From contig NZ_CP119391.1 of the NCBI RefSeq assembly GCF_031886125.1, positions 2,480,001 to 2,544,000 of the forward strand: 64,000 nt of DNA, given 5' to 3'. The position numbers were made by a program, and so were the translations under genes. Source of the DNA: Halomonas piscis. GTDB taxonomy: Bacteria; Pseudomonadota; Gammaproteobacteria; Pseudomonadales; Halomonadaceae. The notes under the pieces were generated by a model. That model saw only the letters and a program-made list of their open reading frames with translations, did no database searches and was not told the DNA's origin. This document shows positions 51,579-61,406 of this stretch, one piece after another (within the stretch, counting starts at the first letter, position 1; every line of letters begins with the position of its first letter).

Positions 51579-52574
51579 ATGGAGCTTGTCTGCCCGGCCG
51601 GCAATCTGCCCGCGCTCAAGCGCGCCGTAGACGAAGGTGCCGACGCCGTCTATTTCGGTTTTCAAAACACCACCAACGCCCGCCAGTTTGCCGGACTCAA
51701 CTTTACCGACAAGCGCGCACGGGAAGGCATCGACTACGCCCACGCCCGGGGCAAGCGGGTATTCTGCGCGATTAACACCTACCCCCAGCCCGAGAGCTTT
51801 GCCATGTGGACCCGCGCGGTGGACGACGCTGCCGAGCTCGGCGTGGACGCGCTGATTCTCGCCGACATGGGCCTGCTCGACTACGCCGCCAAGCGCTACC
51901 CCGACCTTTCCCGCCATCTTTCCGTCCAGGGCTCGGCGACGAGCCATGAGGCGCTCAGGTTCTACCACGAGCAGTTCGGCATCCGCCGCGCGGTGCTGCC
52001 CCGGGTGCTGTCGATGACCCAGGTGCGCGACCTGGCCGGGCAGTCGCCGGTAGAGCTCGAGGTCTTTGCCTTCGGCAGCCTGTGCATCATGGCCGAGGGG
52101 CGCTGCTATCTGTCGTCGTATCTCACCGGCGAATCGCCCAACACCCGGGGCGTATGCTCGCCGGCGGCCCACGTGCGCTGGGAGGAAACCGAGGCGGGGC
52201 TCGAATCCCGGCTCAACGGCGTACTCATCGACCGCTACGGCAAAGGCGAAAACGCCGGCTACCCCACCCTGTGCAAGGGGCGCTTCGAGGTCGAGGGCGA
52301 GACCTACCACGCCATCGAGGAGCCCACCAGCCTGAATACCCTGGAGCTTTTGCCCGAGCTGGCCGAGCTGAATATCAGCGCGGTGAAGATCGAAGGTCGG
52401 CAAAGAAGCCCGGCCTACGTATCGAAGGTGGCCGGTATCTGGCGCGAGGCCATCGACCGGCTGGACACCGCCCCCGGACGCTTTCATCCAGACCCCGCCT
52501 GGATCGCCGGGCTCGGCGAAATATCCGAAGGCACTACCACCACCCTGGGCGCCTACGAGCGCCGCTGGAAATAG
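51579..52574 (+). CDS. ubiU: O2-independent ubiquinone hydroxylation protein UbiU
   Basis: U32-peptidase-family protein that with UbiV hydroxylates the ubiquinone ring without oxygen. It begins MELVCPAGNLPALKRAVDEGADAVYFGF. Four cysteines fit the [4Fe-4S] site: FGSLCIMAEGRCYLSSYL, GVCSPAA and LCKGRF. The start at 51579 follows GGGAGG with 6-nt spacing; an in-frame ATG at 51507 lies inside the predicted FNR box and is rejected. It is 331 residues long and followed by ubiV after 23 nt. Confidence 0.93.
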   Translation: MELVCPAGNLPALKRAVDEGADAVYFGFQNTTNARQFAGLNFTDKRAREGIDYAHARGKRVFCAINTYPQPESFAMWTRAVDDAAELGVDALILADMGLLDYAAKRYPDLSRHLSVQGSATSHEALRFYHEQFGIRRAVLPRVLSMTQVRDLAGQSPVELEVFAFGSLCIMAEGRCYLSSYLTGESPNTRGVCSPAAHVRWEETEAGLESRLNGVLIDRYGKGENAGYPTLCKGRFEVEGETYHAIEEPTSLNTLELLPELAELNISAVKIEGRQRSPAYVSKVAGIWREAIDRLDTAPGRFHPDPAWIAGLGEISEGTTTTLGAYERRWK

Positions 52575-52597
52575 CTCTTTGAAAACGGGAGATTGTC

Positions 52598-53527
52598 ATG
52601 GCTGATAGCTCTGTCTCATCGCTGCGGCTGGCGCTGGGGCCGGTCTTGTTCTACTGGACCCGGGAACATTACGCGCAGTTTTACCGCGACGCCGCCGACT
52701 GGCCGGCGGATATCGTCTATCTCGGCGAGTCGGTATGCTCGCGCCGGCGGGATATGAAGCTCGACGACTGGCTGGGAATAGGCCGGGAGCTTGCCCAGAG
52801 CGGCAAGGAAGTGGTGCTCTCGAGCCAGACGCTGATCGAGTCCGAGGCCGACCTGCGCGATCTGCGCAAGCTGTGCGACAACGGCGAGTTCACCGTGGAA
52901 GCCAACGACCAGAGCGCGGTACAGCGCTGCGCGGCGGCCGGGCTTGGGTTCGTCGGCGGTGCGGCGCTCAACCTGTACAACACCGCGGCCATCGGCGTGC
53001 TGGAGCGGGCGGGAATGAGGCGCTTCAACGCGCCGGTGGAGATGTCGGGAAAGGACGTCACCCGGCTGGTGGCCGACTGCCGCGAGCAGGGCCTGGCCGC
53101 CGAATGCGAAGTGTTCGCCTACGGCCACCTGCCGCTGGCCTGGTCGTCGCGCTGCTTTACCGCCCGGCGCTACCAAAAGCCCAAGGACCGCTGTCAGTTT
53201 GTCTGCCAGAAGCACCCGGAAGGCATGGCGCTGCGCTCCCAGGAAACCCAGGACGTATTTACGCTGAACGGCATTCAGACGCTCTCCGGCGCCTGCCAGG
53301 ACCTGCGCCATGAAGTCGCCTCGATTGCCGCCTCAGGCGCAGGCGTTGCCCGCCTGAGCCCCCGGGCGGAAGGCATGGCCAGGGTAGTGGCGGACTTTGA
53401 CCGTGCCCGGCGCGGCGAGCTGGCCGCCCCTGACCCGCTTTCCCTGGTAGACGCCGAGATCTGCGACGGCTACTGGCACGGCCGCCCGGGCATGGACTAC
53501 ACCCGGGCCGCGAACGTGTCCAGCTGA
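52598..53527 (+). CDS. ubiV: O2-independent ubiquinone hydroxylation protein UbiV
   Basis: Partner of UbiU, also of the U32 family. Cysteines likely to bind its cluster are in GESVCSRRRDM and SSRCFTARRYQKPKDRCQFVCQKHPEG, the UbiV pattern. At 309 residues it is normal. Its 3' end overlaps the convergent ubiT by 31 nt, so antisense interference between the two operons is possible. Confidence 0.93.
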   Translation: MADSSVSSLRLALGPVLFYWTREHYAQFYRDAADWPADIVYLGESVCSRRRDMKLDDWLGIGRELAQSGKEVVLSSQTLIESEADLRDLRKLCDNGEFTVEANDQSAVQRCAAAGLGFVGGAALNLYNTAAIGVLERAGMRRFNAPVEMSGKDVTRLVADCREQGLAAECEVFAYGHLPLAWSSRCFTARRYQKPKDRCQFVCQKHPEGMALRSQETQDVFTLNGIQTLSGACQDLRHEVASIAASGAGVARLSPRAEGMARVVADFDRARRGELAAPDPLSLVDAEICDGYWHGRPGMDYTRAANVSS

Positions 53528-53988
53528 CGCAGTACGGCGCCCAGCCGCCCTTCGCTCAGCCCCTCCTCGAGCCCGTCGAGGAGGTTTTTCACCGTGAGCC
53601 CAAGCTCGGTGTCGCCTTCGATCATCAGCCGGCGCTGAAAGAACATGGCGTCCGGGTCTTCCCGCCGGGCGGCCAGGCACAGGAACTCCCGCCAGCCGCC
53701 GCGAATGGTGGCTTCGCCTTCTTCCCGGCTCAGAGCAAAGCGCGCGTCATCGAGCGCAAGCGTCAGCCGAACGCCCAGGTCTTCCACCTCCAAAGTGACC
53801 CGCCGCCCTTCCAGGGCGTCGAACTCGCCCTCGGCCAGAGGCTCGGCAAAGGTGCGGTTGAGCAGCGGCTCGACCACCCGGCGCTTGAGCGCGAGCGGCA
53901 CCTGCGGATCCAGCAAGGCGATCAGGCGCGCCGGCGAAGGCAGGCGCTCGGTGGCGGACACTAGGTGGGCAAACGGCAAAGCAGACAT
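53497..53988 (-). CDS. ubiT: UbiT, SCP2-domain ubiquinone accessory factor
   Basis: Lipid-binding SCP2 protein that replaces UbiJ for anaerobic ubiquinone synthesis. Core pattern: LKRRVVEPLLNRTFAEPLAEGEFDALEGRRVTLEVEDLGVRLTL, RGGWREFLCLAARREDPDAMFFQRRLMIEGDTELGLTVKNLLDG. It is 163 residues long. It lies 20 nt after hemN, so it is probably transcribed from the hemN promoter, and converges on ubiV. Confidence 0.92.
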   Translation of the reverse strand: MSALPFAHLVSATERLPSPARLIALLDPQVPLALKRRVVEPLLNRTFAEPLAEGEFDALEGRRVTLEVEDLGVRLTLALDDARFALSREEGEATIRGGWREFLCLAARREDPDAMFFQRRLMIEGDTELGLTVKNLLDGLEEGLSEGRLGAVLRQLDTFAARV

Positions 53989-54008
53989 GCAGGCTCCTTG
54001 AAAGCGCT

Positions 54009-55394
54009 TTACACCGTGCGCGAATAGCGCGCCTCGGCGGGATTCAGGTAGGCATCGAAGGCCATGGCGAGGTTGCGCATCATCAGCTGCCCGGCGGGCA
54101 GTACGTCAAGCCGGCGCTCGCCGACCTCGACCAAGCCGTCGGCCTGCATCTCCTCGAGCGATGCCAGGGCATCGGCAAAGTAGCGCGTGAAATCGATCCC
54201 GTGGGCGGCGCTCACGGCGTCAAAGTCGAGCTCGCCGTGGCACATCAGGGTGCTGATCACGTCCCGGCGCAGGCGGTCGTCGTCGCTTAGCCGATAGCCG
54301 CGCATCACCGGCAGCCGGCCGCTTTCCAGCCGGTGCTGGTACTGGGCGGTTTCCTTGACGTTCTGGCTGTAGGTGTCGTCCACCTTGCCGATGGCGGTGA
54401 CTCCCAGGCCGATCAGGTCGCAGTCGGCGTGGGTGGAGTAGCCCTGGAAGTTGCGCTGCAGGGTACCGTTGTCCCGGGCCAGCGCCAGCTCGTCGTCGGG
54501 CAGGGCGAAGTGATCCATGCCGATATAGACATAGCCCGCCGCGATCAGCCGCTGGATGATCAGCTCAAGAAGCTCGAGCTTGCGCTCCGGCGGCGGCATG
54601 TCCTCGTCGCGGATCAGCCGCTGAGCCTTGAACAGCGACGGCAGGTGGGCGTAGCTGTAGGTGGCGATGCGATCGGGCCTGAGCGCGATGATCTTCTCGA
54701 GGGTGGCGTCGAAGCTGGCCACGGTCTGCAACGGCAGACCGTAGATCAGATCCACGCTGATCGACGCGTATCCGGCATCGCGGGCGGCCTGCATCAGCCC
54801 CACCACCTGCTCTTCGCTCTGCACCCGGTTCACGGCCTTTTGCACGTCCGGGTCGAAGTCCTGCACGCCGAAGCTCAGGCGGTTGAACCCCAGGGCGCGC
54901 AGCTCGTGAATCTGCTCGGCGGTGACGGTGCGCGGATCGACCTCCAGGGAAAACTCGCGCTCTTCGGGCGCGGCGAAGTGGAAGGCGTCGTCCAGCACGG
55001 CCATCAGCTCGGCGAGCTGGTCGTTGCTTAGATACGTCGGCGTGCCGCCGCCCAGGTGCAGCTGGGTCATGCGCCGGCTGTCGTCAAACAGCTCGCCCTG
55101 CAGGCGGATCTCATCCTTGAGCCACTCGAGGTACTCCGCCGCCCGCTCGCGGTTGTGGGTAATGATCTTGTTGCACGCGCAGTAGTAGCAAAGGCTTTCG
55201 CAGAACGGGATATGCACGTAGGCCGACAGCGGCTTGGGGTTGTCGGCGGCGTTGCTGCGCGCCGCGGCGGCGCGGTAGTCGTCCTCGGCAAAGGCCGCAT
55301 GAAACTGCGGTGCGGTGGGATAGGAGGTATAGCGCGGCCCCGGGCGGTCGTACTTTTCCACCAGTGCGCGATCAAACAACAGCTCGTCCTGCAT
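54009..55394 (-). CDS. hemN: Oxygen-independent coproporphyrinogen III oxidase HemN
   Basis: Radical-SAM enzyme that makes protoporphyrinogen IX without O2. The cluster motif CxxxCxxCxC is at C65, C69, C72, C74 (HIPFCESLCYYCACNK). LHLGGGTPTYLS and the C-terminal HemN domain (FQGYSTHADCDLIGLGVTAIG) are present. The start at 55394 (MQDELLFDRALVEKYD) gives 461 residues, as in the true HemN and not HemW. It shares an FNR-type box with the divergent cytochrome-nos side. Confidence 0.95.
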   Translation of the reverse strand: MQDELLFDRALVEKYDRPGPRYTSYPTAPQFHAAFAEDDYRAAAARSNAADNPKPLSAYVHIPFCESLCYYCACNKIITHNRERAAEYLEWLKDEIRLQGELFDDSRRMTQLHLGGGTPTYLSNDQLAELMAVLDDAFHFAAPEEREFSLEVDPRTVTAEQIHELRALGFNRLSFGVQDFDPDVQKAVNRVQSEEQVVGLMQAARDAGYASISVDLIYGLPLQTVASFDATLEKIIALRPDRIATYSYAHLPSLFKAQRLIRDEDMPPPERKLELLELIIQRLIAAGYVYIGMDHFALPDDELALARDNGTLQRNFQGYSTHADCDLIGLGVTAIGKVDDTYSQNVKETAQYQHRLESGRLPVMRGYRLSDDDRLRRDVISTLMCHGELDFDAVSAAHGIDFTRYFADALASLEEMQADGLVEVGERRLDVLPAGQLMMRNLAMAFDAYLNPAEARYSRTV

Positions 55395-55545
55395 AGCATC
55401 AAGGCCCTTTTCGTCTTTGCGCTCTCGAATCTGTGCCGCCCAACATAGCGCCTCTGCGAAAGCGAGGCTACCCGTTCGGGCGCCCGGCGTTATGCGACCG
55501 AATGCCACGCGGCCAGGGGGCTACCTCCTTGGGAGCAACGGCCGT

Positions 55546-55586
55546 ATTTTAAGGGAGTAGCCGGCGAAAAAAGTGACCCACGTCAA
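55546..55586 (-). promoter_or_regulatory. FNR/ANR-type promoter of hemN-ubiT
   Basis: The same palindrome as the rightward promoter (55573-55586) read leftward, with a TAAAAT -10 hexamer at 55551-55546. Box-to-start spacing is about 40.5, close to class II. The predicted leader is about 145 nt. Confidence 0.5.
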
Positions 55587-55614
55587 CGTCTCTTCTGCCC
55601 GGGCGTTCTAATCT
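55573..55614 (+). promoter_or_regulatory. FNR/ANR-type class II promoter toward the cytochrome and nos genes
   Basis: GTGACCCACGTCAA (55573-55586) fits the TTGAC-N4-GTCAA form of FNR/ANR/DNR sites at 9 of 10 positions. TAATCT at 55609-55614 is exactly at -12 to -7 if the box is centred at -41.5 (start near 55621). It would drive the cytochrome pseudogene and possibly nosR onward. Confidence 0.6.
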
Positions 55615-55700
55615 AGAGCCACGCATTCGGGCAGCCCCCGACCCGGCTACCGCGATACCAGTATTTTTCTCCCCAAAAAGATGCATAAGGAATACCCGTT

Positions 55701-55993
55701 ATGAAACTGCTCACCGCAACGCTGCTTCCCCTGGCCTTTGTCCTCACCGCCACCGCCGCCCAGGCCGACGGCGAAGCCACCTATAACCAGGCCTGCATGG
55801 CCTGCCACATGACCGGGGCCGCCGGCGCGGCGATGCCGACGCCTGGGCGCCGCGTCAGGAAAAAGGCATCGACACCCTGTACGACCACGCCATCAACGGC
55901 TTTCAGGCCATGCCGCCCAAAGGCGGCCAGGTCAGCCTGAGCGACGACGAGGTCAAGGCCGCCGTGGACTACATGCTCGAACCCACGCTGTAA
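55701..55993 (+). pseudogene. c5-type cytochrome c, frameshifted by a small deletion
   Basis: It starts with a clear signal peptide (MKLLTATLLPLAFVLTATAAQA) and the haem site CMACHMTGAAGA. After about residue 45 the frame is lost, and c5-like sequence resumes in another frame (DADAWAPRQEKGIDTLYDHAINGFQAMPPKGG, then VKAAVDYMLEPTL, stop at 55991). Relative to the family pattern (GAPKLGDAxAW) about 10 nt are missing near 55830-55840. The axial Met (QAMPPKGG) remains. It could be a real mutation or an assembly error. It is positioned as an electron donor gene before nosR. Confidence 0.85.
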
Positions 55994-56043
55994 CCCCAGG
56001 CTGCCACTTGCCGTATCCAGGCTCTCTACCCGAGGAGGATCTC

Positions 56044-58179
56044 ATGCACCGCCCCGCCTGCCGGCTACGCGCCCTTTGCGCCTGGCTCATCGCCGCCGGC
56101 CTGCTGCTCATTGCGACGGCAAGCCAGGCCGTCGAACTATCCGACATCAAGGCGGGGTTTCCCTCGGCCAACCGGCTGGAGCCGGCCGACTCCCAGTGGC
56201 CGGTCAGCCGCGTGATGCAGGACGACACCCTGCTCGGCTACGCCTTCGAGACCGTCGACGTAGCCCCTATTCCCGCCTACTCGGGCAAGCCCATCAACCT
56301 GCTGGTGGGCATCGACACCGAGGGGCAAATCACCCAGACCGATGTCCTTGGCCACGATGAGCCGATCATGCTGGTGGGTATCCCCGAGTCGAAGCTGGAA
56401 AACTTTGCCGACAAGCACATCGGCGCCCATGTCAACGACCATCTCAAGGTCGGCGGCGAGCTGGACGCCGTCTCCGGCGCCACGGTCACGGTGATCGTCG
56501 CCGGCGACACCATCATGCGCGCCGCCCGCCTGGTGGCCGCCGACCAGGGGCTGATTGCCGACCCCGCGGCCATGCCGCCGGCAAAGGTGCTTGACGACGT
56601 ATATGACTCGGCCGACTGGCAAACCCTGGTCGGGGACGGCACGATTCGCCGCCTTCACCTGACCCACGGCGAGGTCGACGAGGCCTTTGTCGGCACTCCG
56701 GCGGAAGACTACATGCACACGCCGCAGCCCGCCGACAAAACCTTCATCGAGCTTTTTTATACCTACCTGAACGCGCCCATGGCCGGACGCAACCTGCTCG
56801 GCGACAGCGGCTACGAATCGCTGATGGCCGAACTTGAGCCCGGCGAACACGCCGTGGCGCTGATGGGCCGCGGCGACTACTCGTTCAAGGGATCGGGCTA
56901 CGTGCGCGGCGGCATTTTTGACCGCGTCGAGCTCGCCCAGCACGGCAGCTCCATCAGCTTTCACGACAGCGATCACATCCGCCTGGGCGATCTCGCCATC
57001 GACGGCGCTCCGGCCTTCAGCGAACGCGATATCTTCATCGTCCGCGAAGACGCCGCCTTTGACCCCGGCGCCCCCTGGCAGCTCTCGCTGCTGGTGCGCC
57101 GCGCCTCCGGCCCGCTGGATACCGAGTTTGTCCGCTTCAACGCCGACTACTCGATCCCCGAGGCCTATGTCGAGCGCCCCGAGCCGCCGAAGGAAGAAGC
57201 CATCTGGGTGCAGGTCTGGCGCGACAAGGCGTTCCAGATCGGCGTGCTGGGCGCCGGGCTTGTGGTGCTCACCGGCATCATGCTGTTCCAGGACGTGCTC
57301 GCGCGCCACCCGCGTATCCTCAACCCGCTGCGGCTGGGGTTCAAGTTCTACACGCTGCTGTTCATCGGCTGGTACGCGCTGGCCCAGCTGTCGGTGGTCA
57401 ACATCCTCACCTTTACCCATGCCCTGATCACCGACTTCAGCTGGGGCTCGTTTCTCATCGACCCGATGATGTTCATTCTCTGGTCGTTCGTGGCGGTCAC
57501 TCTGCTGCTCTGGGGCCGGGGCGTGTTCTGCGGCTGGCTGTGCCCCTTCGGCGCGCTGCAGGACCTGGTCAACCAGGCCGCGCGCAAGCTCAAGGTCAAG
57601 CAGATCGAAGTCCCCTTCGGCCTGCACGAGCGCCTCTGGGCCATCAAATATCTGATTCTGCTGGTGCTGTTTGCGGTATCGCTGCATTCGCTGGGCGCCG
57701 CCGAGCGCTACGCCGAGGTCGAACCGTTCAAGACGGCCATCACTCTGCGCTTCCAGCGCGACTGGGCCTTTGTCGCCTACGCCATCGGGCTGATAGCGGT
57801 CTCCGCCTTCAACCACAAGTTCTACTGCCGCTACGTGTGCCCGCTGGGCGCGGGGCTTGCTATCCCGGCCCGGCTGCGCCTGTTCGACTGGCTCAAGCGC
57901 CACCGCGGCAGCTGCGGCACCCCCTGCCAGATCTGCGCCCACGAGTGCGAGGTCGGCGCCATCCATCCGGACGGGCACATCAATGCCAACGAGTGCCACT
58001 ACTGCCTCGACTGCCAAATTCTCTATCACGACGAGCATCGCTGCCCCCCTATGGTGAAGCGGCGCAAGCGTCGGGAAAAGGCGGCGCGCATGGCCGAAGA
58101 CCGGCCCGCCGTTGCCACCCACGATCCCAAGGTCGGAAAAAGCAAACTGGAGCGTATTCCCGCCCTGCAACAGGAGTAA
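56044..58179 (+). CDS. nosR: NosR, electron-transfer and regulatory protein for N2O reductase
   Basis: Polytopic flavoprotein that supplies electrons to NosZ and is needed for nosZ expression. It has a signal peptide, a periplasmic FMN-binding domain with the covalent threonine motif VSGATVT, several membrane helices, two cytoplasmic CGWLCPFGALQDL and CRYVCPLGAG motifs, and a C-terminal ferredoxin-like part (CGTPCQICAHECEVGAI and CHYCLDCQILYHDEHRCP). The start at 56044 follows AGGAGG; 711 residues. It lies 3 nt before nosZ. Confidence 0.96.
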   Translation: MHRPACRLRALCAWLIAAGLLLIATASQAVELSDIKAGFPSANRLEPADSQWPVSRVMQDDTLLGYAFETVDVAPIPAYSGKPINLLVGIDTEGQITQTDVLGHDEPIMLVGIPESKLENFADKHIGAHVNDHLKVGGELDAVSGATVTVIVAGDTIMRAARLVAADQGLIADPAAMPPAKVLDDVYDSADWQTLVGDGTIRRLHLTHGEVDEAFVGTPAEDYMHTPQPADKTFIELFYTYLNAPMAGRNLLGDSGYESLMAELEPGEHAVALMGRGDYSFKGSGYVRGGIFDRVELAQHGSSISFHDSDHIRLGDLAIDGAPAFSERDIFIVREDAAFDPGAPWQLSLLVRRASGPLDTEFVRFNADYSIPEAYVERPEPPKEEAIWVQVWRDKAFQIGVLGAGLVVLTGIMLFQDVLARHPRILNPLRLGFKFYTLLFIGWYALAQLSVVNILTFTHALITDFSWGSFLIDPMMFILWSFVAVTLLLWGRGVFCGWLCPFGALQDLVNQAARKLKVKQIEVPFGLHERLWAIKYLILLVLFAVSLHSLGAAERYAEVEPFKTAITLRFQRDWAFVAYAIGLIAVSAFNHKFYCRYVCPLGAGLAIPARLRLFDWLKRHRGSCGTPCQICAHECEVGAIHPDGHINANECHYCLDCQILYHDEHRCPPMVKRRKRREKAARMAEDRPAVATHDPKVGKSKLERIPALQQE

Positions 58180-58182
58180 GAC

Positions 58183-60057
58183 ATGAGCGAGAAGAAACAA
58201 GACGTGCAAAACCTGGGCCGCCGCCACTTTCTGCGCAACAGCGCGGTGACCGGTGTGGCCGGCGCGGGCCTTGCCAGCGGCTTTGGCACCGGCGCGCTGA
58301 TGACCAGCCGCCAGTCCAGAGCGGCGGAAAACGGTATCGAAGTGGCTCCCGGCGAGCTGGACGAATACTACGGCTTCTGGAGCGGCGGCCAGTCCGGCGA
58401 AGTGCGCGTGCTCGGCATTCCCTCGATGCGCGAACTGATGCGGATCCCGGTGTTCAACATGGACGGCGCCACCGGCTGGGGCTTTACCAACGAGTCGAAG
58501 CGCGTGCTGGGCGAGTCGGCGCGGTTTTTCAACGGCGACGCCCACCACCCGCACATTTCCATGACCGACGGCAGCTACGACGGCAAGTACCTGTTCATCA
58601 ACGACAAGGCCAATACCCGGGTGGCGCGGATTCGTCTGGACATCATGAAGACGGACAAGATCACCACCGTGCCCAACGTCCAGGCGATTCACGGCCTGCG
58701 CCTGCAGAAGGTGCCGCACACCAAGTACGTGTTCGCCAACGCCGAGTTTTTCATTCCTCACCCCAACGACGGGGAAAACATGGAGGACACCGAAAACCAC
58801 TACACCATGTTCAACGGCATCGATGCCGAAACCATGGAGATGGCCTGGCAGGTCATCGTCGACGGCAACCTGGACAACACCGACGCCGACTATACCGGCC
58901 GCTTCTTCGCTTCCACCTGCTACAACTCGGAGAAAGGCCTGACCCTGACGGATACCATGCGCGTTGAGCGCGACTGGGTGGTGGTGTTTGACGTCCACGC
59001 CATCGAGGCCGCGGTGAAAGCCGGGGAGTACGAAACCCTGGGCGACTCCGACGTGCCGGTGGTCGACGGCCGCCACGGCTCCAGGCTGACCCGCTATATT
59101 CCCGTGCCCAAGAACCCCCACGGGCTCAACACTTCGCCGGACGGCAAGTACTTCATCGCCAACGGCAAGCTCTCGCCCACCTGCTCGATCATCGCCATCG
59201 ACAAGCTGGCAGACGTCTTCGATGACGCCATCGAGCCCCGGGACGCCGTGGTCGGCGAGCCCGAGCTGGGCCTGGGGCCGCTGCACACCACCTTTGACGG
59301 CCGCGGCAACGCCTATACCACGCTGTTCATCGACAGCCAGATCGCCAAGTGGAACATCGAAGACGCCATCCGCGCCTACCAGGGCGACGAGGTCAACTAC
59401 CTGCGCCAGAAGCTCGACGTGCACTACCAGCCCGGGCACAACCACGCCAGCCTCACCGAAACCAAGGACGCCGACGGCAAGTGGCTGGTGGTGCTGTCCA
59501 AGTTCTCCAAGGACCGCTTCCTGCCGGTGGGCCCGCTGCACCCGGAAAACGACCAGCTGATCGACATTTCCGGCGAGGAAATGAAGCTGGTCCACGACGG
59601 CCCGGCCTTCGCCGAACCCCACGACTGTATCCTGCTGCGCGCCGACCAGCTCAACCCCAGCCGCACCTGGACACGGGACGACCCCTTCTTTGCCGCCACG
59701 CGGAAAATGGCCGAGGATGACGGCATCAACCTGGAAGGCGACAACAAGGTCGTGCGCGACGGCAACCAGGTGCGCGTCTACATGACGTCGGTGGCGCCGC
59801 AGTTCGGCATGACCGAGTTCAAGGTCAAGCAGGGCGACGAAGTCACGGTGACCATCACCAACCTGGACCAGGTCGAGGACCTGACCCACGGCTTCTGCAT
59901 GGTCAACCACGGCGTTGCCATGGAGATCAGCCCGCAGCAGACCTCGAGCATCACCTTCACCGCGGACAAGCCCGGGGTGCACTGGTACTACTGCAACTGG
60001 TTCTGCCACGCCATGCATATGGAAATGTTTGGCCGCATGCTGGTAGAAAAGGCCTGA
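58183..60057 (+). CDS. nosZ: Nitrous-oxide reductase NosZ (Tat-exported, clade I type)
   Basis: Periplasmic multicopper enzyme reducing N2O to N2. The Tat signal has R13-R14 ([11 protein letters not shown]) and ends near residue 48. The seven-bladed propeller binds CuZ; one blade has [22 protein letters not shown]. The C-terminal cupredoxin holds CuA with C604, C608, H612, M615 ([12 protein letters not shown]). At 624 residues with a Tat signal it is the typical, clade I enzyme. It is followed by nosDFYL for CuZ assembly. Confidence 0.97.
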   Translation: MSEKKQDVQNLGRRHFLRNSAVTGVAGAGLASGFGTGALMTSRQSRAAENGIEVAPGELDEYYGFWSGGQSGEVRVLGIPSMRELMRIPVFNMDGATGWGFTNESKRVLGESARFFNGDAHHPHISMTDGSYDGKYLFINDKANTRVARIRLDIMKTDKITTVPNVQAIHGLRLQKVPHTKYVFANAEFFIPHPNDGENMEDTENHYTMFNGIDAETMEMAWQVIVDGNLDNTDADYTGRFFASTCYNSEKGLTLTDTMRVERDWVVVFDVHAIEAAVKAGEYETLGDSDVPVVDGRHGSRLTRYIPVPKNPHGLNTSPDGKYFIANGKLSPTCSIIAIDKLADVFDDAIEPRDAVVGEPELGLGPLHTTFDGRGNAYTTLFIDSQIAKWNIEDAIRAYQGDEVNYLRQKLDVHYQPGHNHASLTETKDADGKWLVVLSKFSKDRFLPVGPLHPENDQLIDISGEEMKLVHDGPAFAEPHDCILLRADQLNPSRTWTRDDPFFAATRKMAEDDGINLEGDNKVVRDGNQVRVYMTSVAPQFGMTEFKVKQGDEVTVTITNLDQVEDLTHGFCMVNHGVAMEISPQQTSSITFTADKPGVHWYYCNWFCHAMHMEMFGRMLVEKA

Positions 60058-60062
60058 TATCG

Positions 60063-61406
60063 ATGATACGACGCGCTTTCGTGGTGAATATCCGCAGCGT
60101 CGCTATTGGGCTGATTGCCGCCTGGCTGGGGCTTTTGACAAGCCTCTGGCCGGGCGGCGCCCCGCTCGCTGCCGAATGGACGGCGACGCCGGGTGATTCC
60201 CTTCAGCCGCTGGTGGCAAACGCCGCCGGCGGCGACCGTATTCTATTGCCCGAAGGCCGCTATGCCGGGCCTTTGGTGATTGACAAAACGCTTGCGCTGC
60301 GCGCTGAAAACGGCGCGGTGGTCGACGGCGGCGGCGCCGGCAACGCCGTGGTCGTCGAAGCCCCCGACGTCGTGATCGACGGCGTCAACGTGGAAAACTG
60401 GGGCGCCGACCTTACCGCCATGGACGCGGGGATTTTCATCGCCCGCGAGGCCACCGGCAGCGTGGTGAAAAACGCCCGGCTTGAAGGGCCGGGCTTCGGC
60501 ATCTGGCTGGACGGCGTCCACGACGCGGTGATCGAAGACAACGTCATCCGCGGCGACGCCGAACGGCGCTCCCAGGACCGCGGCAACGGCGTTCACCTGT
60601 TCAACGTGGAAAACGTCCGGGTTGAAGGCAACGACATCGCCCGCACCCGGGACGGTATCTACATCGACAACAGCAGCCGGAGCTTTCTTGCCCGCAACAG
60701 GCTTCATGACCTGCGCTACGGCGTGCACTACATGTACGCCCACGACAACCGCCTGGAAAACAACAGCACCACCGGCACGCGCACCGGCTACGCGCTGATG
60801 CAGTCCAAACGGCTGACGGTGATCAACAACCATTCCGAAGGCGACCTCAACTACGGGATCCTGATGAATAACATCACCAACTCGACGCTGCGTGGCAACC
60901 GAGTCAGCGACATCCACCAGCGGCGCGACGCTTCGGGCCAGGCACTGGTCAGCGGCGCCGCGGGCAAGGCGCTGTTTGTCTACAACTCGCAGTACAACCT
61001 CTTCGAGAACAACCGCTTCGCCAACAGCGGTATCGGTATCCACCTCACCGCCGGCTCCGAGGACAACGAGGTCACCGGCAACGCCTTCATCGACAATCGC
61101 CAGCAGGTCAAGTACGTGGCCACCCGGTCCCAGGAGTGGCAGGGCAACTACTGGAGCAACTACCTGGGCTGGGACCTGGACGACGACGGCGTGGGCGACA
61201 CGGTCTTCGAGCCCAACGACGCCATGGACCGGCTGCTGTGGCGCTACCCCGCAGCCAGAATCCTGATGGACAGCCCGGCGGTGCTCGCCCTGCGCTGGGT
61301 GCAGCGCCAGTTTCCGGTGTTTCGCCCCCAGGGCGTGCGCGACAGCGCGCCGCTCATGGACGAGCCCGAGGCCCTCACCGCCCATGCCGAGGAGGCCAGC
61401 CCATGA
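60063..61406 (+). CDS. nosD: Copper-site maturation protein NosD
   Basis: Periplasmic right-handed beta-helix protein that works with NosFY to build the CuZ centre. It has a signal peptide (to about residue 37) and repeated CASH/NosD turns such as DVVIDGVNVENWGADL, HDAVIEDNVIRGDAE and EDNEVTGNAFIDNRQ. The tail includes NYLGWDLDDDGVGDTVFEPNDAMDRLLWRYP. At 447 residues it is normal. Its end overlaps nosF by 4 nt. Confidence 0.95.
   Translation: MIRRAFVVNIRSVAIGLIAAWLGLLTSLWPGGAPLAAEWTATPGDSLQPLVANAAGGDRILLPEGRYAGPLVIDKTLALRAENGAVVDGGGAGNAVVVEAPDVVIDGVNVENWGADLTAMDAGIFIAREATGSVVKNARLEGPGFGIWLDGVHDAVIEDNVIRGDAERRSQDRGNGVHLFNVENVRVEGNDIARTRDGIYIDNSSRSFLARNRLHDLRYGVHYMYAHDNRLENNSTTGTRTGYALMQSKRLTVINNHSEGDLNYGILMNNITNSTLRGNRVSDIHQRRDASGQALVSGAAGKALFVYNSQYNLFENNRFANSGIGIHLTAGSEDNEVTGNAFIDNRQQVKYVATRSQEWQGNYWSNYLGWDLDDDGVGDTVFEPNDAMDRLLWRYPAARILMDSPAVLALRWVQRQFPVFRPQGVRDSAPLMDEPEALTAHAEEASP

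Noticed and set aside
56137..60018. 1293-codon open frame on the minus strand across nosR and nosZ
   Set aside because: It spans two well-supported genes in antisense, with shadow-like Val/His/Gly/Ala composition.
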